Assembly (NCBI GenBank): GCA_965267535.1
Contig: OZ254082.1
Location: 1 to 64,000 of the forward strand
DNA: 64,000 nt
Origin: CAXBNB01 sp965267535
GTDB lineage: Bacteria > Bacteroidota > Bacteroidia > Cytophagales > Cyclobacteriaceae
Direction of reading: 5' to 3'
In this document: positions 32,727 through 42,088 of the stretch, piece by piece
Position numbering within the stretch: the first letter of the stretch is position 1
Layout of the letters: each line of letters starts with the position of its first letter
Position numbers and translations under genes: made by a program
Notes under the pieces: generated by a model
The model's database searches: none
Seen by the model: the letters and a program-made list of their open reading frames with translations, nothing else
Told to the model about the DNA's origin: nothing

Positions 32727-33806
32727 ATGGGAAATTCCTTTGGCAACCTCTTTAAAATCACCACATTTGGTGAATCTCACGGCAAGGCAATAGGTGTAAC
32801 AATCGACGGGTGTCCTCCGGGCATAGTTATCGATGAAGAATTTATCCAAAGTGAGATGGACAGGCGAAAGCCGGGGCAGTCAAAAATTACTACTCAACGA
32901 AAAGAGCCCGATACATTTGAGATATTGTCCGGAGTGTTTGAGGGGAAATCTACCGGCACTCCCATAGCGATTGTGATCAGAAACAAAGATCAAAAAAGTA
33001 AGGATTATTCTCATATAGCTACTTCATACAGGCCATCGCACGCAGACTACACCTATACGGCAAAGTATGGCAACCGCGATTACCGCGGAGGAGGCCGCAG
33101 TTCGGCAAGAGAAACGGCTGCACGGGTAGCAGCAGGAGCTATTGCAAAGATGGTACTCCGGCAGCTAGGCGTGGATATTACCGCGTATGTATCCGGTGTG
33201 GGCGAATTAGCATTAAACAAACCTTATACCGAGCTGGATTTGAGCCAAACCGAAACCAACATTGTGAGATGTCCGGATGCGGATATGGCAGAAGAAATGA
33301 TTCAGCTGATAGATGCCACGCGCAAAGAAGGTGACACAATTGGTGGAGTCGTTTCCTGTGTGATTAAAGGCACTCCGGTAGGCCTGGGAGAACCGGTTTT
33401 CGACAAACTTCATGCGGTATTGGGAGCTGCTATGCTGGGCATCAATGCGGTGAAAGGCTTTGAGTATGGCAGTGGCTTTGAAGGCACGCGCCAGAAAGGA
33501 TCTGCCCATAACGATGAGTTTGTAACGGATTCGTCGGGCCGTGTCAAAACCACTACAAATTATTCCGGAGGTATTCAGGGAGGTATTTCCAATGGCGAAG
33601 ATATATATTTCAATGTGGCCTTTAAACCGGTAGCCACCATCATGACCGACCAGGAAAGTGTGGATACCAGCGGAGCTGCCGTAACCGTGAAAGGCCGTGG
33701 CAGGCACGACCCTTGTGTAGTGCCCAGAGCAGTACCTATAGTAGAGGCAATGGCTGCATTGGTTATTGCCGATTTTTACCTGATCAACAAAATGTATGGC
33801 AAATAA
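32727..33806 (+). CDS. aroC: Chorismate synthase
   Basis: 359 residues, full length. Turns 5-enolpyruvylshikimate 3-phosphate into chorismate, the last shared step for aromatic amino acids and folate, with reduced FMN as cofactor. Signatures are TFGESHGKAIGVTIDGCPPG near the start, RPSHADYTYTAKYGNRDYRG and GGRSSARETAARVAAGAIAK in the middle, and SGGIQGGISNGEDIYF, then GRHDPCVVPRAVPIVEAMAA at the end. The start ATG 32727 is natural (MGNSFGNLFKITTFG). No other aro gene is nearby. Confidence 0.97.
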   Translation: MGNSFGNLFKITTFGESHGKAIGVTIDGCPPGIVIDEEFIQSEMDRRKPGQSKITTQRKEPDTFEILSGVFEGKSTGTPIAIVIRNKDQKSKDYSHIATSYRPSHADYTYTAKYGNRDYRGGGRSSARETAARVAAGAIAKMVLRQLGVDITAYVSGVGELALNKPYTELDLSQTETNIVRCPDADMAEEMIQLIDATRKEGDTIGGVVSCVIKGTPVGLGEPVFDKLHAVLGAAMLGINAVKGFEYGSGFEGTRQKGSAHNDEFVTDSSGRVKTTTNYSGGIQGGISNGEDIYFNVAFKPVATIMTDQESVDTSGAAVTVKGRGRHDPCVVPRAVPIVEAMAALVIADFYLINKMYGK

Positions 33807-33916
33807 GCTGCCACACGATTCGGAAATTCAGACATCTTGTTTGTACTTTTCTCTGAAGATTGTGCCTTGTTGACGAAAAATACTGATATTCGAGGTATTC
33901 ATCTAAAAATGTATTT

Positions 33917-35323
33917 ATGAAAAACCTACCCCTGCACGTAAAGATTATCATAGGTTTAGCATTGGGAGTGGTATGGGCGTTTATTTCCAGTTTTATGGGC
34001 TGGAATCAGTTCACCATCAACTGGATCGATCCCTTTGGCGCCATTTTTATCCGCCTGCTTAAGTTCATAGCCGTGCCTTTGGTGCTCTTTTCTATTATAG
34101 GAGGTATATCCGGTCTGACAGACGTGTCAAAATTGGGCCGATTAGGTGCTAAAACCCTCGGGTTGTATCTGATAACCACTATTGTAGCCGTATTGGTAGG
34201 TTTGTTGTTTGTGAATGTGGCCAAGCCCGGAGAGCACATGGATGATGAGCAAAGGATAAAAAACAGGCTCGTTTTTGAAAAGTGGGCTGGTGAAAACAAG
34301 GTGAATATACCCGATGGCAAAAGCTACCTGACAAACCCTGAATATCAGGCTTTGGCTCAGGACCTGGATATTGACCAACTGTCGGAGGAAGACAAAAAGA
34401 GTGTAGAACAAAAGATGCAGTCAGCCAGCTCTACCAAAGATGCGCCTCCCTTGCAGTTTGTAGTAGACATGATTCCGGAAAACATTATTCTGTCTATTTC
34501 TAACAACAAACTGATGTTGCAGGTCATCTTCTTTGCTATTTTCTTTGGTGTAACGCTGGCAATGCTGCCCAGAGATAGTGTGGCCCCTGTAATCGACTTT
34601 ATACAGGCTATCAATCAGGTGTTTTTAAAGATGGTAGATATAGTGATGAAAGCATCTCCCTTCTTTGTATTTGCCCTACTGGCAGGTGTGATTGCTAAAA
34701 TGGCCGATACACCAGCCGAAGTGGTAGAAATTTTCCTTGGGTTGGGTTCATATTCCATCACGCTGGCATTGGGCTTATTTTTTATGGTCTTCGTTTTTTA
34801 TCCTTTGGTTGTTCGGATTTTTGTTAGAAAACTTTCCTACAAGGAGTTTTTTAAAAATATAAGCCCGGCACAATTTTTAGCTTTTTCAACGAGCTCTAGT
34901 GCGGCTACTCTTCCGGTAACCATGGAATGCATAGAAGACAATATGGGTGTATCTAAAAATGTATCCAGCTTTGTGCTGCCCATTGGTGCTACGGTCAACA
35001 TGGACGGAACCAGCTTGTATCAGGCAGTAGCAGTGGTGTTTTTAGCACAACTGCACATGGTAGACTTAAATTTTGCACAGCAAATGACCATAGTACTGAC
35101 CGCCACACTGGCTTCAATAGGCGCAGCAGCTACCCCGAGTGCCGGTTTGGTGATGATGATTATCGTGCTACAGTCGGTTGGATTGAATCCTGCCTGGGTT
35201 GCTATTATTTTTCCAGTAGACAGAATACTGGATATGTGCCGCACGGTAGTCAATATTACCGGAGATGCGACAGTGTCTACCGTCATTGCAAAGTCGGAAG
35301 GAGAACTGTCAAAATATGACTAA
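33917..35323 (+). CDS. Dicarboxylate/amino acid:cation symporter (DAACS/SDF family)
   Basis: 468 residues with about eight membrane segments and two re-entrant hairpins, as in GltPh. Family marks are FIRLLKFIAVPLVLFSIIGG, the first hairpin FSTSSSAATLPVTMEC with the Ser-rich tip, LPIGATVNMDGTSLYQAVAV, and the second hairpin ATPSAGLVMMIIVL, then DRILDMCRTVVNITGD. The Asn-Met-Asp and Asp-Arg-x-x-Asp residues bind sodium and substrate in relatives. A hydrophilic loop of some 60 residues (about 105-180) is larger than in GltP. It imports glutamate, aspartate or C4-dicarboxylates. Confidence 0.94.
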   Translation: MKNLPLHVKIIIGLALGVVWAFISSFMGWNQFTINWIDPFGAIFIRLLKFIAVPLVLFSIIGGISGLTDVSKLGRLGAKTLGLYLITTIVAVLVGLLFVNVAKPGEHMDDEQRIKNRLVFEKWAGENKVNIPDGKSYLTNPEYQALAQDLDIDQLSEEDKKSVEQKMQSASSTKDAPPLQFVVDMIPENIILSISNNKLMLQVIFFAIFFGVTLAMLPRDSVAPVIDFIQAINQVFLKMVDIVMKASPFFVFALLAGVIAKMADTPAEVVEIFLGLGSYSITLALGLFFMVFVFYPLVVRIFVRKLSYKEFFKNISPAQFLAFSTSSSAATLPVTMECIEDNMGVSKNVSSFVLPIGATVNMDGTSLYQAVAVVFLAQLHMVDLNFAQQMTIVLTATLASIGAAATPSAGLVMMIIVLQSVGLNPAWVAIIFPVDRILDMCRTVVNITGDATVSTVIAKSEGELSKYD

Positions 35324-35392
35324 GACCGACAAGTTTGCGAGTAGATAAATAAAACCCACATTCTACCCAACAGCGGGTTTGTCAATTCGTAT

Positions 35393-35400
35393 TACCTTTG
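35393..35400 (+). promoter_or_regulatory. -7 promoter element of nfu
   Basis: TACCTTTG, an exact TAnnTTTG match, 22 bases before the nfu ATG. Confidence 0.55.
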
Positions 35401-35422
35401 CAGTAGCATTAATTAATCAATC

Positions 35423-36007
35423 ATGGAAAACGAAACATCAAATATCCCATATACTTTATATTTTGAGTCAAACCCAAATCCCAACTCACTCAAATTTGTA
35501 GCCAATACCATGCTGCTACCTGCGGGTGAGTACTACGATTTTCAGGATGTTGAGAGCGCCTCTAACTCTGAGCTGGCTCAAGAGCTTTTTACCTATCCTT
35601 TTGTTACAGGAGTGTTTTTCATGAGCAATTTCGTGACTGTATCCAAAGACGAAGCTACCGACTGGGAGGAAGTAAAAGAAGGGTTGAAACAACACATCAA
35701 AGACTACCTGGAATCAGGTAAACCTGTGGTAAAGGAGCACATCAAGCCAGAGCCTGTGCAAGCCGAGCCGGATTCTGATTCGGTTACAAAGATTAAAGCT
35801 GTACTGGATGAATACATAAAGCCTGCAGTAGAAAGCGATGGAGGTGCTATTGCTTTTGATTCTTTTAGCGAAGGTACCGTACGTGTGGTATTGCAAGGGT
35901 CGTGCAGTGGCTGTCCTTCATCTACTCTTACGCTCAAAGCAGGTATAGAAAACCTACTGAAGCGTATGGTGCCGGAGGTAGAAAATGTAGAAGCTGTTAA
36001 CGGGTAA
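35423..36007 (+). CDS. nfuA: NifU/Nfu iron-sulfur carrier protein
   Basis: 194 residues. The N-terminal Nfu_N domain (about 8-95: YTLYFESNPNPNSLKFVANT, YPFVTGVFFMSNFVTVSK) is joined by an acidic linker to the C-terminal NifU domain (about 115-190). That domain carries the cluster-binding pair Cys161 and Cys164 in GSCSGCPSSTLTLKAGIEN. It transfers assembled iron-sulfur clusters to target enzymes. Its end overlaps the convergent lipB gene by 11 bases; lipoyl synthase is a known Nfu client in other organisms, which makes the neighbourhood sensible. Confidence 0.93.
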   Translation: MENETSNIPYTLYFESNPNPNSLKFVANTMLLPAGEYYDFQDVESASNSELAQELFTYPFVTGVFFMSNFVTVSKDEATDWEEVKEGLKQHIKDYLESGKPVVKEHIKPEPVQAEPDSDSVTKIKAVLDEYIKPAVESDGGAIAFDSFSEGTVRVVLQGSCSGCPSSTLTLKAGIENLLKRMVPEVENVEAVNG

Positions 36008-36722
36008 GCTTTTCTTCCTCAAATAGCTCCATTTGAAACAAACTTGCCAGGTGAGTTTTCAGCTTTTCTTCCACTTCGTGCAAGTCAGGCTTTTTCCCTA
36101 GTTCAAATTCGAGAGAAGTTACGGCTTTGTCATCTATGCCGCAGGGTACTATATTGCCAAAGTAGGATAAGTCTGTATGTACATTGAAAGCAAAGCCATG
36201 CATGGTAACCCACCGGCTGGTTTTTACACCCATAGCACAAATTTTACGTGCTTTAGTCGTGTTTTCGTAATCAATCCACACACCTGTGAGACCGTCAATT
36301 CTGCCTGCCGCAATGCCATAGTCGGCCAGTGTTAAAATGATGGCTTCTTCCATCAGGCGGAGGTATTTGTGGATATCGGTAAAGAAGTTGTCGAGATCGA
36401 GAATAGGATAACCTACTATCTGGCCGGGACCGTGGTAGGTAATATCCCCCCCGCGGTTTATTTTGTAAAACGATGCTTGCTTCTCCGAAAGACCATGCTC
36501 ATCGAGGAGCAAGTGCTTTTCATTGCCACTTTTTCCGAGCGTATATACATGAGGGTGTGAGCAAAAAATAAGATAATTGGGTGTAGGTATTTGCTGATCT
36601 TCGGGAAGAGATCGGTTTTCTATTTTCAAGTCTACAGTTTGCTTAAAGAGCTTTTCCTGAAAATCCCACCCCTGCTGGTAATCTATCAAACCAAGATTGA
36701 TAAATTTCGTTTTCTTATTCAT
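35997..36722 (-). CDS. lipB: Octanoyl-ACP:protein N-octanoyltransferase (LipB)
   Basis: Transfers octanoate from acyl carrier protein to lipoyl domains, the first step of lipoate cofactor making. Start ATG 36722 (MNKKTKFINLGLIDYQQGW) fits the family N-terminus; ATG 36734 would add four residues. Motifs: FCSHPHVYTLGKSGNEKHLL, NRGGDITYHGPGQIVGYPIL, the catalytic Lys region ARKICAMGVKTSRWVTMHGF, and the nucleophile Cys in NIVPCGIDDKAVTSL. About 241 residues, normal length. Convergent and slightly overlapping with nfu. A good -7 element lies upstream at 36751-36758. Confidence 0.95.
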   Translation of the reverse strand: MNKKTKFINLGLIDYQQGWDFQEKLFKQTVDLKIENRSLPEDQQIPTPNYLIFCSHPHVYTLGKSGNEKHLLLDEHGLSEKQASFYKINRGGDITYHGPGQIVGYPILDLDNFFTDIHKYLRLMEEAIILTLADYGIAAGRIDGLTGVWIDYENTTKARKICAMGVKTSRWVTMHGFAFNVHTDLSYFGNIVPCGIDDKAVTSLEFELGKKPDLHEVEEKLKTHLASLFQMELFEEEKLTR

Positions 36723-36750
36723 TTTTGAACACATAGAAAGTTGACTGCCG

Positions 36751-36758
36751 CAAAGGTA
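36751..36758 (-). promoter_or_regulatory. -7 promoter element of lipB
   Basis: On the minus strand the bases read TACCTTTG, an exact TAnnTTTG match, 29 bases before ATG 36722. The distance favours the 36722 start over 36734. Confidence 0.55.
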
Positions 36759-36788
36759 GAGTTAAAAATTCAAACTAAATTGCCACCC

Positions 36789-37349
36789 ATGAGGATAGCC
36801 GCACTTCGGGCATTGATTATAGCCACTTTGATTACCACTTGGTCATGCATAGGACCTCCTGAAAACACGCGTGAGGCTCGTTTTGACAGTAAATTTCCAG
36901 ACCTGGACTCAATCCTTGAAAAACAGGTAAAACACTTGGCGGGTAAAAAAATGGAAAAGCAGGTATTGTTGGATGGGCAAATGGAAAAAGTCAGATTGAT
37001 TCCTGACTCAGCAACACTCGCTCACGATTTAAACCTGTTTGATGATATCGACATTAGCAAACCGGGCTACATTGGCGAATACGATTTGGTGAAAGAGGGA
37101 AATGTTGATTCCTTTAAAAGAATAAATGACAAAGGCCCGCAGTGGGTAAGAGTAAAGCGAAACACAAACGGTAAAATAGAAAGTATATATGCCCAATACG
37201 ACGAAACCAACATTCTATTTAGTGCCTCCAGAATGTACCTTCTCCAGTTTGATGCTGCCGGTGAGCAGCTACAGAGCTATGCATTTTCAGGCTATCAAAA
37301 GCTTCTTTTCAAAGATACGGTCCACTTCGATATCAAAGGAAATTTCTAG
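36789..37349 (+). CDS. Lipoprotein, unknown function
   Basis: 186 residues from ATG 36789 (MRIAALRALIIATLITTWSC). This gives a short basic N-region, a hydrophobic stretch and a lipobox-like TWSC; the longer frame from TTG 36741 would spoil the signal. The mature part is charged, with KFPDLDSILEKQVKHLAGKK near the start and LFKDTVHFDIKGNF at the end. No known domain is recognised. It ends four bases inside the convergent membrane-protein gene and starts on the far side of the lipB promoter region. Confidence 0.65.
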   Translation: MRIAALRALIIATLITTWSCIGPPENTREARFDSKFPDLDSILEKQVKHLAGKKMEKQVLLDGQMEKVRLIPDSATLAHDLNLFDDIDISKPGYIGEYDLVKEGNVDSFKRINDKGPQWVRVKRNTNGKIESIYAQYDETNILFSASRMYLLQFDAAGEQLQSYAFSGYQKLLFKDTVHFDIKGNF

Positions 37350-37810
37350 GTTTCGTCGTGGATAGTGACAGCATAGGTATCGGCTATTGCTTTTAGTTTA
37401 TCTTCCAGCAAACGCTTCTTTTTTGATTCACCCAGCAGGATTACATCACTTCCAGACACCAAATAGGCTCTATATAGCTGGTATTTGATAACGTGACTGG
37501 AGCCTCTGGAACTTATTCGCTGGCTGATCATAGCAGACTTTAGCAAAAGCCTGTCTACTTCTTTAAAAGGCAATGATTCCCTGCTAAAAGCAGATGCTGA
37601 GGATACTGCCTGCTTCTTTATATCCAGGACCAACCTCTTGGGCCTGAATACTAGAATGATAATAGTAGACAACCCTATAAAAAACACCCCTACAATCAGA
37701 TGAGAAAAGGCGGTAGCAATACCAAATACGGCTAGTAGATAGCCACAATAGCGTGCCTGAGGAAAAGGGTCCTGATCGGTAGGGAAAACGAACTTGGTCT
37801 TATCGGGCAT
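37346..37810 (-). CDS. Two-TM membrane protein, unknown
   Basis: 154 residues from ATG 37810 (MPDKTKFVFPTDQDPFPQAR); an upstream GTG at 37876 would add 22 residues of poor character. Two membrane segments lie near residues 22-40 (GYLLAVFGIATAFSHLIVG) and 43-58 (FFIGLSTIIILVFRP). The rest is a soluble domain of about 90 residues with a short PH-like pattern (VIKYQLYRAYLVSGSDVILL, ESKKKRLLEDKLKAIA). This resembles small two-helix membrane anchors with a cytosolic PH-like domain. It lies just downstream of the mscS-type gene on the opposite face of the lipoprotein gene. Function unknown. Confidence 0.65.
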   Translation of the reverse strand: MPDKTKFVFPTDQDPFPQARYCGYLLAVFGIATAFSHLIVGVFFIGLSTIIILVFRPKRLVLDIKKQAVSSASAFSRESLPFKEVDRLLLKSAMISQRISSRGSSHVIKYQLYRAYLVSGSDVILLGESKKKRLLEDKLKAIADTYAVTIHDET

Positions 37811-37911
37811 TATTTCCTGTTTTATTTTCCTGCATCGCTCTTTATTAGAATCAGCAAAAAGAACACCTGAAAACACCGCACCACCAAAACTGTATGCTCA
37901 GACTTGGGGAG

Positions 37912-39510
37912 TTATTGTTTACTAAAATAGCCCTCCAGTTTCTTTTTCAGCTCATCGCGCGTCTCGTATTGAGGCGATAATGATGGCTTCCCGGGCATGT
38001 TTTCTATATGAAGTGTTTGCGTAGGGAAGGCAAAATTAATTCCCAGTTTTTCAGCTAACCGTACAATTTCCAGCAGTACCTCGTGTCTGGCGCGCAGTTC
38101 CTGCGACCAGGTAGGCACATCAAAAAACACATAAAACATGATGTTTAGTGAAGAGCTGGCCATGTCATTAAAATGTACTTCGTAAAAGTCTTTCCAGGTT
38201 TTAGGGTGCTTTTCTACTATCTTTTTCAGCCCCTCGGTAAACAGCTCGATCAGATCAGCAGGAGTGTCGTAAGTTACTGCTATTTGAGTATAGAACCGGC
38301 GGTATTTTCTGAGGCCGTGGTTGTCGATAGTGCTATCTGCCAGCGAGCCGTTGGGCACATACACTACCGAATTGCGAAACGTTCTGACCCGTGTAGATCG
38401 AAATCCCACTTCTTCGACAGTACCATCTATGGGTCCAGAGGTAATCCAATCGCCAATCTGAAAGGGTTTGTCGATAAAGATCATCAGCGAACCAAAAAAG
38501 TTTTTGATGGTGTCCTGAGCGGCGAGGGCAAAGGCCAAACCGCCGATAGAAAGCCCGGTAAGCAAGGGCAATATGGGTACATTTAAGTTTTCGAGTATGA
38601 AAAGTGCTCCGATCACTACAATGAAAGTCTTGAGTGTTTTGCGAAACAGCGGTACCAGCTGGTCGTCCAGCGTGCTTTCGGTTTTGCTGGCAAGCTTTTG
38701 GAGATAAAGAGCCAGAATGTCTGCCATCTTGTAGAACACGATAATACCAAAAAGAGGCAGCAAAGCACGTAGTAGCGGGTCGATATACCTCGCAGAGCCT
38801 ACTGGCAGCTGCAGCACAGGTACCAGTAGTGCCAGCAGCAATACTACAAAAAACATACTCGTAGGTCTGGCTACCGGTAAAATGTATTGATCAGCTATTT
38901 TTTCATAACCCGATGTTATGAGTATCCGCAATATCAGTTTTTCAAAAAGGAGGGTGAATAGTTTATGAATCAAAAAACTAAGAAAGACCAGTGTGAGAAT
39001 GCCAAAGACCTGCCACATGGCCAGACCCATAAATTTCTTTGTTCCTATTTTGGGTAAAATTTTCAGAAGCCTGTCCGTACCAAAGCGAAACAGCTCATCG
39101 TGTGCAGTATGGATGGCTTTAACTGCCCGGGACTGAAACTGCCAGGCCCCATTATTTTTGGTCAGGTAAATATTGGGGTATCTTGATGTAATGACATAGC
39201 GATGCTTGTTGGAAGCCGAATCAAGGTAGTTTTCGTCTTTCGACACTTCGTCCATATAGATGTATATGCCCGCTCCGTCCAGTACTTGTTTCAGGCTGGT
39301 CGCTATCTCTATCTTTTTTTGCGTAGATAGCTCGTCGCTGGCTATAGTCTGAGCAGATAGAGAAGGGTTATAGCCTTCTTCACTGAGGTAATACAGGAGA
39401 GTATATAAGCTGTGGTATGGAGACTTGAGATTGACAGAATCGCTGACAGACTCCTGAGCAAAGCCGAGTAAAGGGAATAAATATGCAAATACTACAATAT
39501 ACTTCTTCAT
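37912..39510 (-). CDS. Small-conductance mechanosensitive channel (MscS family) with periplasmic N-domain
   Basis: 533 residues from ATG 39510 (MKKYIVVFAYLFPLLGFAQ), which gives a signal peptide; the longer TTG start would not. A periplasmic domain of about 140 residues (YPNIYLTKNNGAWQFQSR) precedes five or so membrane segments. The MscS core has the pore helix and beta domain (IGGLAFALAAQDTIKNFFGS, FIDKPFQIGDWITSGPIDGT, VEEVGFRSTRVRTFRNSVVY, VPNGSLADSTIDN). It opens under membrane tension to release solutes. The length is well above the 286 residues of E. coli MscS because of the periplasmic part. It lies 90 bases after the M16 gene in the porU run. Confidence 0.92.
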   Translation of the reverse strand: MKKYIVVFAYLFPLLGFAQESVSDSVNLKSPYHSLYTLLYYLSEEGYNPSLSAQTIASDELSTQKKIEIATSLKQVLDGAGIYIYMDEVSKDENYLDSASNKHRYVITSRYPNIYLTKNNGAWQFQSRAVKAIHTAHDELFRFGTDRLLKILPKIGTKKFMGLAMWQVFGILTLVFLSFLIHKLFTLLFEKLILRILITSGYEKIADQYILPVARPTSMFFVVLLLALLVPVLQLPVGSARYIDPLLRALLPLFGIIVFYKMADILALYLQKLASKTESTLDDQLVPLFRKTLKTFIVVIGALFILENLNVPILPLLTGLSIGGLAFALAAQDTIKNFFGSLMIFIDKPFQIGDWITSGPIDGTVEEVGFRSTRVRTFRNSVVYVPNGSLADSTIDNHGLRKYRRFYTQIAVTYDTPADLIELFTEGLKKIVEKHPKTWKDFYEVHFNDMASSSLNIMFYVFFDVPTWSQELRARHEVLLEIVRLAEKLGINFAFPTQTLHIENMPGKPSLSPQYETRDELKKKLEGYFSKQ

Positions 39511-39600
39511 GCTGCAAATTTGGGTATTTTTGACCAAAAACCATTCGACTGTATCATTAGCAAAGGGTTTAGTTTCTGATCGTTTTGCAGACGAATGTAA

Positions 39601-40869
39601 TTATTTTTTGCCAACTACTACGGTATGTAGCCCTTCGGTTTCAAAATACTTTCCGGCCAGGTGTCTAAGCTCTTCGGGAGTGATGTTTTTTAGTGTTTGA
39701 AAAAAACGATCAAAATAGTCGTAGTTAAGTTTATGACTATGCAGTGATTTAAACTTTTCCATCAACTGAAAAGGCGATGAAATGCTGGAAAGAAAAGCTC
39801 CGGCCATATAGTTTCTGACGGTTTCGAGCTCAGAGTTGTCTATGAGGTTATGTTGTAGTATATCTACTTCTTTGTGTATCTCCTCAATGGCGTCTTGTGT
39901 AGCTTCGGCTATCACGTCGGCACTGATAATGAGAAAGGAGTCGTGTTGTAAAAAAACAGGATAGGAGTGAACGCCATAGGTATAGCCTTTGTCTTCACGC
40001 AGGTTTTTCATTAGCCTGGAGCTAAAATATCCTCCTAATATTTCATTGAGAACCATAAGCCCAAAGTGGTCGGAGTGGGATTTTCCCGGGATTTCCCAGC
40101 TAAGCCTAATAGAAGACTGCACACTTTCCGGTTTTTCTATAAAGATGGACTTGGTGCTTTTCGCTTCCGTGGGTATATTTTTCGAAGGGGATGTTTTTCT
40201 TAGTGGCATATCAAAATATCGCCTTATGATTTCCACTTCTTTATCAGTAACCATACCGCTGAGCAAAAACTCAGGTGCCTGCCAAAACGATGATTCGTAG
40301 TAGGTTAAAATATCTTGTCTTTGTAGCGCTTTTACATTTTGTTCGGAAAGTGACCGGCCATACGGGTGATCTAATCCAAAAAGGGCTTCCCGTATTTTTC
40401 TGGAAGACACAAAACTTGTCTTCTCGCTATTTACCTTTAGCTGTTGTATTTTATTGGTTTTGAGAATTTCAAGTTCTTCTTCCCTAAATGCCGGGTTGAA
40501 TATAATTTCTGCCAGAAGATTTACTACCTCTTCTACATATTTTTGGGGAGTATACACGGCTATGGAAGTATTGTCAAACCCGGGGTTGACTTCTACAAAC
40601 GACCCGTAAAACTCGAAGAGTTCGGCTACTTTTTGCGCTGTTTTACCAGTACTGCCTTCGGGGAGCATTTTGGCTACTATCCACGAAATACCCGGCAGGT
40701 GTTCGTTCCATATCCCCGATTTCAAGAGTATTTCCAGTTTCACCACCGGTTGATCTCCGGCATTGATGGTATAGACCGGGCTACCGTTTGATAAAACTAT
40801 ATGGTCGGGCTCTTTGATACCCGGGTTGGCAATCGCTCCCGAAGGTGGCGCAACAGTTCTGTCTAGCAT
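39601..40869 (-). CDS. Catalytically inactive M16-family peptidase homologue
   Basis: 422 residues with the two-domain M16B fold. The zinc motif is lost: where active members have HxxEH, this has W63-I-V-A66-K67 in GISWIVAKMLPEG. The second-half substrate-binding element KGYTYGVHSYP is kept, as in the non-catalytic partner of two-subunit M16 enzymes. No signal peptide is obvious. It starts on the stop codon of porV (one-base overlap, TAATG), so it is made from the porU-porV message. No active M16 partner gene is next to it, so any partner would have to be encoded elsewhere. Confidence 0.9.
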   Translation of the reverse strand: MLDRTVAPPSGAIANPGIKEPDHIVLSNGSPVYTINAGDQPVVKLEILLKSGIWNEHLPGISWIVAKMLPEGSTGKTAQKVAELFEFYGSFVEVNPGFDNTSIAVYTPQKYVEEVVNLLAEIIFNPAFREEELEILKTNKIQQLKVNSEKTSFVSSRKIREALFGLDHPYGRSLSEQNVKALQRQDILTYYESSFWQAPEFLLSGMVTDKEVEIIRRYFDMPLRKTSPSKNIPTEAKSTKSIFIEKPESVQSSIRLSWEIPGKSHSDHFGLMVLNEILGGYFSSRLMKNLREDKGYTYGVHSYPVFLQHDSFLIISADVIAEATQDAIEEIHKEVDILQHNLIDNSELETVRNYMAGAFLSSISSPFQLMEKFKSLHSHKLNYDYFDRFFQTLKNITPEELRHLAGKYFETEGLHTVVVGKK

Positions 40870-42056
40870 TAATTAGATGTGGATTCAGTGTCCTCTATAC
40901 CTTTGTCGATGTTGAACATGATGGAGAAACGAATGGTTTCAGCCAATGGGTGATTTTGGCGGGTAGGTACCAGGTAAGAAAAGTCTACCCCGAATTTTTG
41001 ATAGCGAAAACCAAGACCGGCTGTCAGGTATTTTCTTCCTCCCTTTCTATCCGATTCATGAAAGTACCCTGCTCGTGCTGCAAACAGGTCGCGGTACCAG
41101 TATTCGGCACCCGCTGAAATCATGATTTCTTCTACTTCTTCTGAGAAGCCATCGGGAGCATCGCTAAACGAACCGAAGATGCCGCTTACCAGATTTCTGT
41201 TTGGATCTCTTCCTGCTACGATGTTGCCGTTGGAATCTACCAATGGAGGCGATGGAACAAGTAATTTGTTGAAATCAAGTGCAAAAGTGATAGAGTTGTA
41301 GGGGTCGAGGTTGGTCTTTACCGCAGACCCTATTCTAAGGTTAGTTGGAATAAAATCGGCATTGCTTTCACTACTGTAAGTAAGCTTCTGTCCTATGTTG
41401 GATAGGTGAGCTCCGAAAGACACGTCTGTTTCACGCCCTTTTACTACCATGTTTTTGGTGTAAAAGAAACCCAGATCTACAGCTACACTTTTACCGGATT
41501 GTCCACTGTCATTGCCTGAATAGCTACCCGACAGGTTTGACCAGATGTATCGGCCTGTTACTCCAAGTCCGATGTTTTCGGTGAGTTTCCTGGAATATGT
41601 AAGGTCAAATGCAGCTTCCTTTGGGTTTTCAAGGCCAAGGCTAATTCCTTGATCATTAGTTAGTTGTATCTCTCCTAAGTCGAAGTAGCGTAAAGATCCG
41701 GCTACTGATTGTACTCGGTCTATTTTGTAAAAACCCGATAAATATGAGATAGACATATCGTCAACGATTTTTCCCAGCCAGGGAGTATACGAAGCAGATA
41801 AGCCATAATCGGATTCTATAAAAGCCAGTTTGCCGTTGTTCCAGTGTGCAGAGTTAATGTCTGCCGATGTGGCTACACCTACATCGCCCATGCCGGATGC
41901 CCGGGAGTCGGGAGAGAAATTGACAAAGGGAACGGCCGTCGTGATAACACGCAGTGTACTATCCTGACCGTAAAGGTTTTGTCCCTGCACTGTGTGTGTG
42001 GAAGCCATTACCGCCACTACAGCTACAGCCAGTACATATTTTAGTTTTTTGATCAT
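40869..42056 (-). CDS. porV: Type IX secretion outer-membrane protein PorV
   Basis: 395 residues. A signal peptide (to about TVQGQ, residue 26) precedes a FadL-like beta-barrel. The family opening is NFSPDSRASGMGDVGVATSADINS, given in part here as SRASGMGDVGVATSADINSA. GVTGRYIWSNLSGSYSG and AARAGYFHESDRKGGRKYLT lie toward the C-terminus. PorV carries folded T9SS cargo from the SprA translocon to the PorU sortase. It is 32 bases after porU and overlaps the inactive M16 gene by one base, forming a three-gene run. Confidence 0.95.
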   Translation of the reverse strand: MIKKLKYVLAVAVVAVMASTHTVQGQNLYGQDSTLRVITTAVPFVNFSPDSRASGMGDVGVATSADINSAHWNNGKLAFIESDYGLSASYTPWLGKIVDDMSISYLSGFYKIDRVQSVAGSLRYFDLGEIQLTNDQGISLGLENPKEAAFDLTYSRKLTENIGLGVTGRYIWSNLSGSYSGNDSGQSGKSVAVDLGFFYTKNMVVKGRETDVSFGAHLSNIGQKLTYSSESNADFIPTNLRIGSAVKTNLDPYNSITFALDFNKLLVPSPPLVDSNGNIVAGRDPNRNLVSGIFGSFSDAPDGFSEEVEEIMISAGAEYWYRDLFAARAGYFHESDRKGGRKYLTAGLGFRYQKFGVDFSYLVPTRQNHPLAETIRFSIMFNIDKGIEDTESTSN

Positions 42057-42088
42057 GTTGTGAATTTTGAGAACACAAAGTTAACTAA

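Noticed and set aside
33213..33707. 164-residue antisense frame inside aroC
   Set aside because: aroC is clear and full length; the antisense product is rich in His, Arg and Phe with no domain.
37811..37876. Upstream GTG extension of the two-TM membrane protein
   Set aside because: The added 22 residues are unlike the rest; ATG 37810 gives a sensible protein.
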